Positions 1 through 7,999 of a stretch of 22,570 nucleotides of DNA are shown in pieces; positions within the stretch are counted from its first letter, which is position 1, and each line of letters begins with the position of its first letter. The translations under genes and the position numbers were made by a program. The notes below the pieces were generated by a model that was not told where the DNA came from, did not search any database, and saw only the letters and a list, made by a program, of their open reading frames with translations. This stretch comes from Polysphondylium violaceum (lineage: Eukaryota > Evosea > Eumycetozoa > Dictyosteliales > Dictyosteliaceae), in NCBI GenBank assembly GCA_000277445.1, contig AJWJ01000397.1, positions 1 to 22,570 on the forward strand. Direction: 5' to 3'.

Positions 1-293
1 CTCCCCTTTTTTTCTTTTTATTTTTTTTTTTTTTTGTAAACTCTTTGATCGAATTAATATTGATTTACAATAAAAGGTCATAAAATTTATTTATAAACAA
101 CAAATAATTGTTAGAAAGTTCTCTTCTTTCAAAAAAAAACAACATAAAGATAAATAAAAGAGTCTATTTGTAATTTTACAGAAAAATCTTCGATTGAATC
201 TTTTGTATTTTTATGGTTTGGATAGTCAAAATACAAATAAAGTCACTTAATTTATTAATTGAATTAGACAGACAAGCTAGGAAGTGAAAGAGT
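1..293. other. AT-rich spacer downstream of the hydrolase gene
   Basis: This stretch follows the stop codon of the minus-strand hydrolase gene. It is made of T runs and A runs, as dictyostelid spacers usually are. I see no open frame with sensible composition, no tRNA and no splice-site pair. It probably holds the 3' untranslated region and polyadenylation signals of the hydrolase gene. Confidence 0.5.
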
Positions 294-1658
294 TTATTTT
301 AAATTTTCCAAATATTGGGCCAATGCTCTGTATGCAGCTTGAGTAGGTGGATCATTAATAATGTTGGAGGCATGTGGATGTGATGCATATCTGACAATGG
401 TCATTTCAGCCTTTGAGTTGATGTGGATTCTCTGACCATGGATACCTCTGGCCTCAAACTCTCCAACTGCATCTTGGCCTACCCACCACATATTACGATA
501 ACTCCAACCTTTGAGGGTCTCGTAACCAGCAGGTGCAAATTTAGCCTTGTCACCGCCACGTTTGATGTCATCGATAACCTCTGATGGAATCACTTGTTGC
601 CCATTAAAGTAACCACGGTTACGCATCACCTCACCGAATCTGGCAAGATCATGGAGACATGTGTTGTAACCGCCTCCTGCAGATTCGGTACCGATACTGT
701 CGACCATAAAGTAAGCATCGTCAGCAGCACCCATTCTCTGCCAGATTCTCTCTGAAAGATAGATAGCCAATGGTTTTCCAGTGACACGTCTGATGATCCA
801 GGCTAAGATTTCAGTGTTGACAGTCTTGTACCAGAAACGTTCGTCATGTTGATGCTCTTTATCCTTTTCCAAAGTAAGAAGGAATTCATAGAGTGTCTGG
901 GGACCATGGTAATCTTCGAAACGTGGCATTGAGCCAGCCGATTGACTGTAGTTCCAAACCTCTGCATTTGGATCGGTATAATCTTCACTGTATTTAACAG
1001 AGATGGTCATGTCCAAGACTTGACGAACAGTGGCATCACCATAGGCAGTTTTAGCCAACTCTGGAACGTAATGAATCACTGGTTTAGTATCATCAATCAG
1101 TTTTTCGTGTACAAGAATTGCACCCAATGTTCCAACAAATGATTTGGTAACAGACATTGCAAGATGTGGTTTAGTTGGATTCATAACACCGAAATATTTC
1201 TCATATATAACATTTCCCTTGTGTAGGACCATGAGACCATCGGTATAGGTCAAATTCATCATATCCATAAAGGTTTTAGTTTTTCCTTCAGCATCGACCC
1301 ATGTAACATTACTGATATCGTGATAACGGGTTGGTAGATTAGATATTGGACCTGGTCCACGAGAGATTTGAGCAGTTGGTACCAATTGTCTAATATTGGC
1401 AAGTGACCATCTCATCTTAGGGAATTTATTATCTGCAGGAATAAATTTAATCAACTTATCAGCTGGAGGTGGGCATCCAACCATCCATCCTTTCTTAGCT
1501 GGATCAGATTGATCTTGGTCCTCTTTTAAGATTGAGTAAAGAGAGAATTAGTACAGTGAAAGAGTGGATTTCAATTAATATCTTGCTTATTCTTTTTATA
1601 TTATTATTATTAACATACCAACTGGGTCTTGGACATTTAATTTTGTGGGTATATTCAT
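294..1658 (-). CDS. Beta-lactamase-fold serine hydrolase (6-aminohexanoate-dimer hydrolase / class C type)
   Basis: Two exons: 1658-1619 and 1522-294, with a 96-bp intron (1618-1523) that starts GTATGT and ends AAAG. The phase-1 join adds 26 residues (MNIPTKLNVQDPVED...) to the long open frame and gives about 422 residues. The Ser-x-x-Lys nucleophile motif SVTK is at about 137-140 (HLAMSVTKSFVG). A Tyr-containing stretch (VWNYSQ) may be the second catalytic motif, and GIHGQ near the C-terminus sits where class C enzymes have KTG. RNMWWVGQ followed by GIHGQ resembles NylB-type amide hydrolases more than true antibiotic-resistance enzymes; this is known family pattern, not an alignment. There is no signal peptide, so a cytosolic enzyme acting on an ester, amide or small lactam is likely. 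The substrate cannot be told. Bacterial-type hydrolases of this fold are common in amoebae and may be old transfers. The fold is clear; the subfamily is less certain. Confidence 0.85.
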
Positions 1659-2182
1659 TTTTATATCTATTTATTACTAAACTGGTGTATGAGAATAATA
1701 ATCACTAATTGAAGCTTTTATAATCATTCTTTAACATTTTTATTTTTTAATTTAGTGAATTTCATTTTTAGATACTTTTTTTGGGCTTGGCAATTTACAA
1801 ATTTGGGGAGCTTCCACGCATAAAAAATTAAACCTCTTTTTTACAGGTAAACAAGGAAACTTTTTCACTTTTTTTTTATGCAGATAAGATCCTATTGGAC
1901 CCCCACAAATTTGATTTATTTCATAAGATATTATCCAACTATTTGATTAGATACTTTAATTATTAATTATTAATTAATAAATTTAGAGTACCATAGTAGG
2001 AATATTTAAAATTTTTTTCCCCTGAACTTCTAAAGACACTTTAAGGGTTATTATTGTGCACATTAGAGTTCTAATAATCAAAAGTTTCATATACAACTCA
2101 AACATCTACCTATTTTAGAATGAATACAATTATTTTTTATTTATATTTATATAAATTTTAGTATACAATTATTAACTAGAGT
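1659..2182. other. Intergenic spacer: upstream region of the hydrolase gene
   Basis: This lies between the first exon of the hydrolase gene and the 3' end of the thioesterase gene, both on the minus strand. It should hold the hydrolase promoter and the thioesterase 3' untranslated region. I looked for split small genes and found none. There is a run of ATTAATTATTAATTATTAATTA-like simple sequence around 1955-1980. Confidence 0.5.
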
Positions 2183-3916
2183 TTAGTTGAACCAAATATC
2201 CATTTGGTCGGGTGAAGATTCACATTCTCTATGTCTGTCAACTATTCTCTTACCGGCAAGATATCTCATGGCCTCAGAGTAGGTTTGTGGGAGGATTTGC
2301 TTTACTTTTTGATTTGGATCAGCCAATTCGTTGTTACCTGGCGAACAAATAAAGGTGAAATTGAAAACATTGGAGAGTTTTCTTTTACCAGAAAGTGGTT
2401 CAGTAATGTATGCCAACACCTCGACTTGGGCATAGTATTTTTGAATGGCTTCTGGAATGGGGTGAGAGTAGACAATCGTTGACTCTAATGTGAGGATATT
2501 ACCGATGTCGACTGGATTGAGAAAAGAAATGTCATCCATGGCGACAAACTTGGGAATTGATTTGTTGAATCTAAGGAAACAGGTGCTAAAGGCAATTTCA
2601 AAGCCCTTTCTCATGAGATAGCCACCAAATATATTGCCATTGATGTTTTTTTCCTGGGGTTGACAGAGGATGGTCGAGTGGCAGAGAGTGTCTTTCATTT
2701 GGATGAGTTCGAGATTGGTGGTGGATTTGGCAATCATAAATAGATTGTGAATGGTTTGGAGCTCAGACGAGGTGGGTGGAACGTTTTCCAACGACTGTTG
2801 AGAGTAGTTGAGTCTGGCAGCTTTGTGTTTTTTGCCGTCTTCAAAGAGTTTCTTTTCGGTGGGTGTTTGGCAGTCGAGGTGGTTGACTGGAGTGGCTTTA
2901 CGGAGAATGGGGTCTCTGGCCACCATGGTAAAGTAGGCGACTAACACGGGATCCCATTGTTGAGTTTGGTTGTCCTTTGATCTTACCTTGATCATGACCT
3001 CCATAGACGAACTGCCTACATAGGTAACAACACCCTCCATTTTAATGTCTCTATCTGGAACAAGAGTTCTGAGTAGACTGATTCTGTCCACAGAGGCAGT
3101 CACAATGGTCATTTTTCTTCCTTCGTTTTCGTCTTCGGCATGTTTGATGGCGGTGCTTCCTGCCAAGGCGTCGAGATCCTCGAGGAATCTTCCCACTCTG
3201 AGATGACCATAGGGACTAAGATACATTTCTCTCAATGCCAAATCTGAACTAAAAAACAAATCAATCTCTGTTTTGCTCTCTGCTGGTGACTTGCTTACCA
3301 ACTCAGCCTTTTTATCGACAGTGTTTGATGCCATGGGTCCTCTTGTTTTCCATAAATGGTTTGTAACGGCAGTTCTGTTCAAATAGGATTGAGAGTTTGG
3401 TTGATTCCAGTTTAAAATAGTCGATTGTAATGGAGCAATTTCATAGTCTTGACCACTGAATGGGAACGATTTCATCTCCACGGCTCTATTAAAATCTTTT
3501 TTATTGCCAAACGTAATATAAGCAAATCCATGGTCTTCATCGAAGACCATTTTCACACCATGTGTGGCTATATGATAATCTTTAAACACTGATTTAATGT
3601 CATTCTTTGTGATTGTAGATGGCAAAGCCCTAATTTCGATTGTATTTTGAAAATCTGTAATATCATCAAAACTTGATTTGTTTCCATTAATATTTGGTGA
3701 TTGATAATATCTCTTACTATGACTATTGTTACTAATCTTGTTATTTAATAATAAAGGTGAGGATAAAGATTTTATCGTAGTGTTGGTATTAAATGATCGA
3801 CCATGATTGCTAGCACTAGCAGTAGTAGTAGTACTAATAAAACGACAAGAATCTACTTTTACTTGTCTAGTAATAGCTTTACTACTAATATTAACGAATT
3901 TAGAAATATTGATCAT
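2183..3916 (-). CDS. Mitochondrial ACOT9-type acyl-CoA thioesterase with an N-terminal RNA-recognition motif
   Basis: A single exon of 577 residues. Residues 1-75 are rich in Ser, Thr, Asn, Arg and Lys and nearly free of acidic residues, as in a mitochondrial presequence. Residues about 92-165 read as an RNA-recognition motif: RNP2-like IEIRAL at 93-98, a helix (TKNDIKSVF), RNP1-like HGFAYITF at 129-136, then a second helix. Residues about 228-345 and 405-530 are two hotdog domains in the ACOT9/BFIT order, with the signatures LREMYLSPYGHLRVGRFLEDLD and CQPQEKNINGNIFGGYLMRK. Family knowledge: ACOT9 enzymes hydrolyse acyl-CoA to free acid and CoA in the mitochondrial matrix. An RRM on such an enzyme is not usual. 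The frame is open throughout, so the fusion is not an artefact of joining exons. The start was chosen because it heads the presequence and nothing longer is open upstream. The thioesterase call is secure; RNA binding is inferred. Confidence 0.88.
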   Translation of the reverse strand: MINISKFVNISSKAITRQVKVDSCRFISTTTTASASNHGRSFNTNTTIKSLSSPLLLNNKISNNSHSKRYYQSPNINGNKSSFDDITDFQNTIEIRALPSTITKNDIKSVFKDYHIATHGVKMVFDEDHGFAYITFGNKKDFNRAVEMKSFPFSGQDYEIAPLQSTILNWNQPNSQSYLNRTAVTNHLWKTRGPMASNTVDKKAELVSKSPAESKTEIDLFFSSDLALREMYLSPYGHLRVGRFLEDLDALAGSTAIKHAEDENEGRKMTIVTASVDRISLLRTLVPDRDIKMEGVVTYVGSSSMEVMIKVRSKDNQTQQWDPVLVAYFTMVARDPILRKATPVNHLDCQTPTEKKLFEDGKKHKAARLNYSQQSLENVPPTSSELQTIHNLFMIAKSTTNLELIQMKDTLCHSTILCQPQEKNINGNIFGGYLMRKGFEIAFSTCFLRFNKSIPKFVAMDDISFLNPVDIGNILTLESTIVYSHPIPEAIQKYYAQVEVLAYITEPLSGKRKLSNVFNFTFICSPGNNELADPNQKVKQILPQTYSEAMRYLAGKRIVDRHRECESSPDQMDIWFN

Positions 3917-4308
3917 ATTAAAAAGTAGGTATCTGAAATAGATTTCTCTTTTTTTTTTTTTTCAATGGATGTGAAAATCATCACTTTTTTTAAAAAAAAT
4001 ATCTTTGCATTTTCAGGTGTATTGAAAATCCACTTTTTTTTTTAATCTTTACTATCGTTGGTATTTCAAATAAATGATCATTTTATTTAATTTTAGCCCT
4101 CTCCAAAAATCACAGAATGATGTAGCTCAAAAGGGGGTAAGTCTGAGGTAAAAAAAAATTTCAAAAATAGAAAAAAACACATTTATTGCAAATGAGCACA
4201 AAAATAACAAAAGACGATCGTGGCACAAAATGTGTGTATACCCTCCCAATATTATCGATACTTGGCATTATTTCAGGACAAAAGTATTTGTGTTCACTTT
4301 AAAAACAG

Positions 4309-4316
4309 TATAAATA
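4309..4316 (+). promoter_or_regulatory. TATA box of the small CaaX-protein gene
   Basis: TATAAATA lies about 90 bp before the start codon, in a CAGTATAAATACC context that stands out from the surrounding A/T runs. Position and orientation fit the small gene that follows. Confidence 0.5.
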
Positions 4317-4364
4317 CCATCATGTCCTTGTAGTTTATCTCATCCATCAATTACTTTTACTTTT

Positions 4365-4392
4365 AACCAAATATCTCTAACCAAATATCTCT
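4365..4392 (+). repeat. Perfect 2 x 14-bp tandem repeat in the 5' leader
   Basis: AACCAAATATCTCT occurs twice without a gap, ending 11 bases before the start codon. It probably lies in the 5' untranslated region. It could be a slippage product or a duplicated regulatory site. Confidence 0.7.
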
Positions 4393-4403
4393 TTTTTAAA
4401 AAA

Positions 4404-4642
4404 ATGACTCTTGTTGGTAAGTTTAATCATGGATAAATAGTTTTAACCCTTTCTAATCTTTGTTTATTCCAGAAAATATCCAAAATCTTACTGTTGCCAA
4501 TGTAAACTCTGTTCAAAAGGTTGCCATGACTCCACAAGTTCAAAATGTCTCAATTTCATCTCATTTTTCTAAAAATATCGTAGCCAAGGATATTAATGGG
4601 ACTGTTCCTGGAGGTGCCAATAAAGGTTGCAGTCTAATGTAA
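4404..4642 (+). CDS. Small 60-residue protein with a C-terminal CaaX prenylation box
   Basis: Two exons: a tiny first exon of 13 nt (4404-4416, MTLV plus one base) and 4473-4642, with a 56-bp intron that starts GTAAGT and ends TTCCAG. The phase-1 join gives MTLVENIQNLTVANVNSVQKV... and 60 residues in all. The protein ends NKGCSLM; Cys-Ser-Leu-Met is a good CaaX box with Met last, which in known systems favours farnesylation. There is no signal peptide and no known domain. The middle is rich in Val, Asn and Ser (QVQNVSISSHFSKNIV). The MTL start and the very short first exon recall small dictyostelid proteins of the hssA type, but the Gly/Cys-rich body of that family is absent, so I do not assign it. 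The TATA box, splice sites and lipidation motif together make it a convincing gene. It probably acts at a membrane (inference). Confidence 0.65.
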
Positions 4643-4777
4643 TCATATTATAATATTCTTAACCAATTAGGTTCTGTATACACTATAAATTGGCCATAAA
4701 TGTTATCTACTCTTTAATTCATAGTTTTCTCAAAAAATAAATTACCCAAAAGCCTTTTTAAAAATAGTAATTGTAAT

Positions 4778-5033
4778 TTACTTGGTCTGAGCTATAGATT
4801 TAACTGTACTTACCAATAGTGGATTACCATTGTAATCAAATGAAATAGAGGTTCTGTATTTCTGATAGATAAGTGTTCAAGTATGTCTCCACCAGATTTA
4901 TCTAAATATTAAATAAAATAAATCTAGATTTCTTATATGCAATATTGTCATCATAAGAAACAACTATATACTGTGGGGTATTTAATGAGGATGAGGGTAT
5001 TTTGACCTTAAAAATATCTTTCAACATTTTCAT
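4778..5033 (-). CDS. Proposed 45-residue two-exon small protein
   Basis: Proposed from splice logic. Exon 1 (5033-4972) reads MKMLKDIFKVKIPSSSLNTP plus two bases. The intron (4971-4854, 118 bp) runs GTATAT to ATACAG. Exon 2 (4853-4778) continues in phase as QTSISFDYNGNPLLVSTV and ends KSIAQTK and a stop. A second in-frame Met lies two codons in (5027). The exon 2 frame looks coding (SFDYNGNP), while the other frames there are broken. The intron frame is itself open for about 22 codons after exon 1, so a retained-intron form or a different splice is possible. No domain, signal peptide or known family was recognised. Its 3' end converges on the CaaX gene. Its first exon is duplicated in inverse orientation immediately upstream, leaving almost no promoter of its own, so it may be inactive. 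Confidence 0.4.
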
Positions 5034-5099
5034 TTAATTGAAGAAGAAAAATGAAAAAATGTTGATAGACAAAGTAAACCCTTCCTCATTAAATACCCC
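4975..5099. repeat. 125-nt imperfect inverted repeat (hairpin) from a head-to-head copy of a small exon
   Basis: The outer arms, 4975-4991 (GGGGTATTTAATGAGGA) and 5083-5099, are perfect 17-nt complements. The inner arms 5021-5033 (TCAACATTTTCAT) and 5051-5065 match except for two extra A in an A run. The centre is 17 nt (5034-5050). The left arm is about 10 nt longer between the paired blocks. Both arms translate outward to related peptides: ML.D..KV..PSSSLNTP on the minus strand and MLIDKVNPSSLNTP on the plus strand. So this looks like an inverted duplication of coding exon sequence rather than a transposon end. I see no target-site duplication. Confidence 0.75.
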
Positions 5100-5229
5100 C
5101 AAAGAAAATTTTAAATTATTAATATTTATTAATTCAAATGTTAAGGAGACAGTATCAAAAGATGATATTGAAGAAATCAAAATTATTGAAAAAAAACAAT
5201 TCAACAAGAAGAACTCAATAATGAAATAA
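5059..5229 (+). pseudogene. Inverted partial copy of the neighbouring small exon, running into a lysine-rich open frame
   Basis: The frame begins MLIDKVNPSSLNTPKENFK and runs 56 residues to a stop. Its first 14 or so residues mirror exon 1 of the small minus-strand gene. After that the likeness stops: the splice donor of the original is not kept, and the rest (KDDIEEIKIIEKKQFNKK) is a low-complexity Lys/Ile/Glu stretch that could occur by chance in AT-rich DNA. I treat it as a duplicated exon fragment. It could instead be a genuine short protein if expressed. Confidence 0.35.
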
Positions 5230-5458
5230 CATTATTTTTGATAAAAAAAAAAAAAAAGAATAGGGTTAAAAAGTCCCATCTCATCCATATTTCTATCTGC
5301 CCTACGATAAAAATAAAAATGGATGTTTTTAAAAAATTTTACTGAAAAAAAAAACGATTAAATAAAAAAAGGGTTTTTTGGCATGACCTTAATATAAAGT
5401 CACCATTTCATAAATCATTAAATATTGTAAATCAGTAAAATTTGGAGTCTAAATATCT
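5230..5458. other. Upstream spacer of the leucine-rich protein gene
   Basis: A and T runs, with AATATAAAGTCACC about 65 bp before the start codon as the only TATA-like site. No coding sequence was seen. Confidence 0.4.
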
Positions 5459-7183
5459 ATGGCCCTAACAGATAAAATTCTAATAAAAAAGATACTAGAT
5501 GAATCGATATCATATTTCAGAGATACACATAGGATCAAGACTATCACGGTGGATGAAATAGCACCCACGATTTTAAATCTTTTGTTGATATCAAAAGATA
5601 TAAAGAGAGAGGTTATTCATTTAAATTTCCCTATACTTTCGATCTCTAGTGCAAAAGAGTTCCAATACGTATCAAGATGTCATATTAAATTTAAACTTTC
5701 TCTACAGTTTAGTTTAATAAAGACTTTATTTAATCCGTCTATTCAACAACAATTATATCAAAAGTTTAAGAATTTCTTTCCCAAAACTACCACTTTATCA
5801 ACCGATGAAGCTTTTATAAAGATACAAGAAAATATAGATTGCATTGACCAGGTAAGTGATCTCATGTTTCTCAATGATCTCTGTGATAGATTAAAGAAAG
5901 ACAATGAGGAAACTCTGTTGAGTAAAGTAACATCTATGAAAATAAGTGTAGAACATGTGGCCTTCTTGGAAATTGTCGCTAAACATTTTGGCAATCAATT
6001 ACGAAAGCTTGATTCTTGTTCCACTCAGGTACAACTAAATTATGATTATTTAAATCAATTTCCAAAACTTGAAGAGTGTACTTTTAATATTGGTTTTGTA
6101 GTAAATCTATTCAGGTATCTGAAACACCGACCAAACAACTTGATTCACACTGTGTCTTTAAACTCTTTTGAAAGTTTGGTTCATAGGAATATCGCTCAAA
6201 ATATCTCAGACAATCCAACACTAACGAGGCTTTCATTGCGAGGCAGACAAACCACTAGAGAAGAACTCTTTAAAATATTAAATACATGTACTAATATTAA
6301 ACAATTGGCGATATATGATCCCAATCATATGGAAATTCAAACGGATGATAGTGTAAATACTATTGAAATCACCAACAATACACTTGAAAAGCTAAAGCTT
6401 TATAAACCTGGAACTTTTATTTATAATTGGATTGGTCAGTCAATTTTATCAACTCTTTGTGTCGATCATTTTACCTTGGATATGGTTAGAACTCATGTAA
6501 ACTTGAAAAAGTTAACATTAAAGATTGATCCTCATTCTTTTCTAGATAAATATATTTTAGAAATTTGGACAAGTCATGATAGATTGGAGAGTTTAGAAAA
6601 ACTAAAAATAGAATTCAACACGATAGCGCCCAGCATGGACAATAATTTTTATTGGAATGTCTTCATCAAAGGATTACAAACCAATTATTGTAAACTAAAA
6701 TCACTATCTCTAATCAAAACAAATATACCCTTAGCTTTGATTGGCGATCTTATGGATATACTCCCTGCCTCATTGACCAAGCTCGATATTCGAATATTTA
6801 AAATACTCAAGATTAAAAGTAGAGATAACAGTATTCGGGCAGCAACATCAGATCCTCAAGAGATACCTTTTTATTTATCAATTATTTCCATCTTGAAAGA
6901 GAAGCTCCAACAATTACAACACTTGAATTTAAAACTTGATATGGGTTTAGATTTATTAAGTGAATGCATTCTAGTTGTTTTAGAATGCCATCCATTCCTA
7001 AAGTCCTTTACATTTACTAGCTTTATTGGAGGATCGTTTAATGAAAAACAATTGACAAGATTTGAAAATGCATTATCAAAATCAATGGTCCAATCATTGA
7101 ATATCGACCCACTACTTTGGAATTCATCCAACAGAAATAGTTTAAGTAAATATTTACATTCAAAGGGTATATTAATGAAATAA
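5459..7183 (+). CDS. Dictyostelid leucine-rich-repeat protein, F-box-like
   Basis: A single exon of 574 residues. The first 60 or so residues (ILIKKILDESISYFRD...) have the helical, Ile/Leu-rich look of the F-box-like heads found on many dictyostelid proteins, but the F-box itself is not clear. From about residue 190 onward there are irregular leucine-rich units such as NPTLTRLSLRG, NTLEKLKLYK, HVNLKKLTLKI, SLEKLKIEF, CKLKSLSLIK and ASLTKLDIRI. These suit a curved LRR scaffold for protein binding. There is no signal peptide or membrane segment. Family knowledge: LRR proteins with F-box heads choose substrates for SCF ubiquitin ligases; here that role is inference. The gene at 16477-18258 is of the same general build. 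The start codon follows an AT-rich leader, and the frame is open and unbroken. Confidence 0.7.
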   Translation: MALTDKILIKKILDESISYFRDTHRIKTITVDEIAPTILNLLLISKDIKREVIHLNFPILSISSAKEFQYVSRCHIKFKLSLQFSLIKTLFNPSIQQQLYQKFKNFFPKTTTLSTDEAFIKIQENIDCIDQVSDLMFLNDLCDRLKKDNEETLLSKVTSMKISVEHVAFLEIVAKHFGNQLRKLDSCSTQVQLNYDYLNQFPKLEECTFNIGFVVNLFRYLKHRPNNLIHTVSLNSFESLVHRNIAQNISDNPTLTRLSLRGRQTTREELFKILNTCTNIKQLAIYDPNHMEIQTDDSVNTIEITNNTLEKLKLYKPGTFIYNWIGQSILSTLCVDHFTLDMVRTHVNLKKLTLKIDPHSFLDKYILEIWTSHDRLESLEKLKIEFNTIAPSMDNNFYWNVFIKGLQTNYCKLKSLSLIKTNIPLALIGDLMDILPASLTKLDIRIFKILKIKSRDNSIRAATSDPQEIPFYLSIISILKEKLQQLQHLNLKLDMGLDLLSECILVVLECHPFLKSFTFTSFIGGSFNEKQLTRFENALSKSMVQSLNIDPLLWNSSNRNSLSKYLHSKGILMK

Positions 7184-7322
7184 ATGTCTATCTATTGTAT
7201 ACCCTCTTACTTTTCTTCACACATTCATGGGTTAGAGTATACACCCAAAATCATCACATATTCATCACCACCACTCAATCGTTAAGGTGTCTTGATGTCC
7301 TGGGTCCCATTTAAAAAACTAA

Positions 7323-7890
7323 ATGGTTGTTTATACAAGAGAGTTAAAAGTTAGTTCTGTTCCAGATAGTGTTACTGAGTTGACTCTTGCTACTAATAAA
7401 TTTACTGCCAAGAGTATTCCAAGTTCAGTTAGACATCTTTGTTTTGCAGATTCCTTTTTCGAAGAGATTTTAAGAGGTACATTCCAAACACTGTAGAATT
7501 TATAACATATGGAAATAATTATAATAAACCAATTCATGTGGGAGTGTTACCATCGTCACTGGAAACTCTTGTGTTTGGCCATAATTTCAACACAACCATT
7601 GCACCAACATCATTACCCCCATCGCTCAAAACCAAAAGCTTTTGGAGATAATCATAATCAAATTATTCAAGAAAATGTTTTACCAAAATCTTTAACTTCT
7701 TTAGAGTTTGGATCAAGTCAAAGATATAAAGTACCTGAAAACTTTTTACCAAAATCTCTTGTAAACTTTAAAACTGGTGAGATATATGGTAAAGAGCACA
7801 ATTATTCAAATCCTCCAGCACCAAGTAATATGGCGTATAGTAATGGCTCTTGGCGTCCATATGAATATGAACGAGGATATAGATTACTAG
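7323..7890 (+). pseudogene. Broken FNIP-repeat gene
   Basis: The conceptual pieces carry FNIP-type units: VPDSVTELTLATNKF, IPSSVRHLCFADSFF, IPNTVEFITYGNNYNKPI, LPSSLETLVFGHNFNTTI, LPPSLKT, LPKSLTSLEFGSSQRYKVP and LPKSLVNFKTGEIYG. The reading frame changes twice, near 7470 and near 7635, leaving stops at 7494 and 7649. No GT..AG intron of normal length fits either change. The usual F-box-like head is also missing: the sequence before 7323 is not coding. FNIP-repeat proteins are a large, fast-changing dictyostelid family, so a decayed copy is the simplest reading. Two sequencing errors in a short gene are the alternative. The 3' limit is uncertain, because the last frame stays open by chance into the antisense of the cohesin-loader gene. 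Confidence 0.75.
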
Positions 7891-7999
7891 AAAACTCTTT
7901 TCTTTTTTTTTTTTTCCAATTATCATTAATACAAACAAATAAAATCAAATCACCCTATATTGGTTTGCTAGCTATTAAATTGTACACAATATTTATTAT

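Larger units (their letters stand above)
3917..4403. other. Divergent promoter region between the thioesterase and a small + strand gene
   Basis: The thioesterase gene leaves to the left and the small CaaX gene to the right. The left part is A and T runs. The right part holds a TATA box and a tandem repeat listed separately. I see no coding sequence. Confidence 0.5.
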
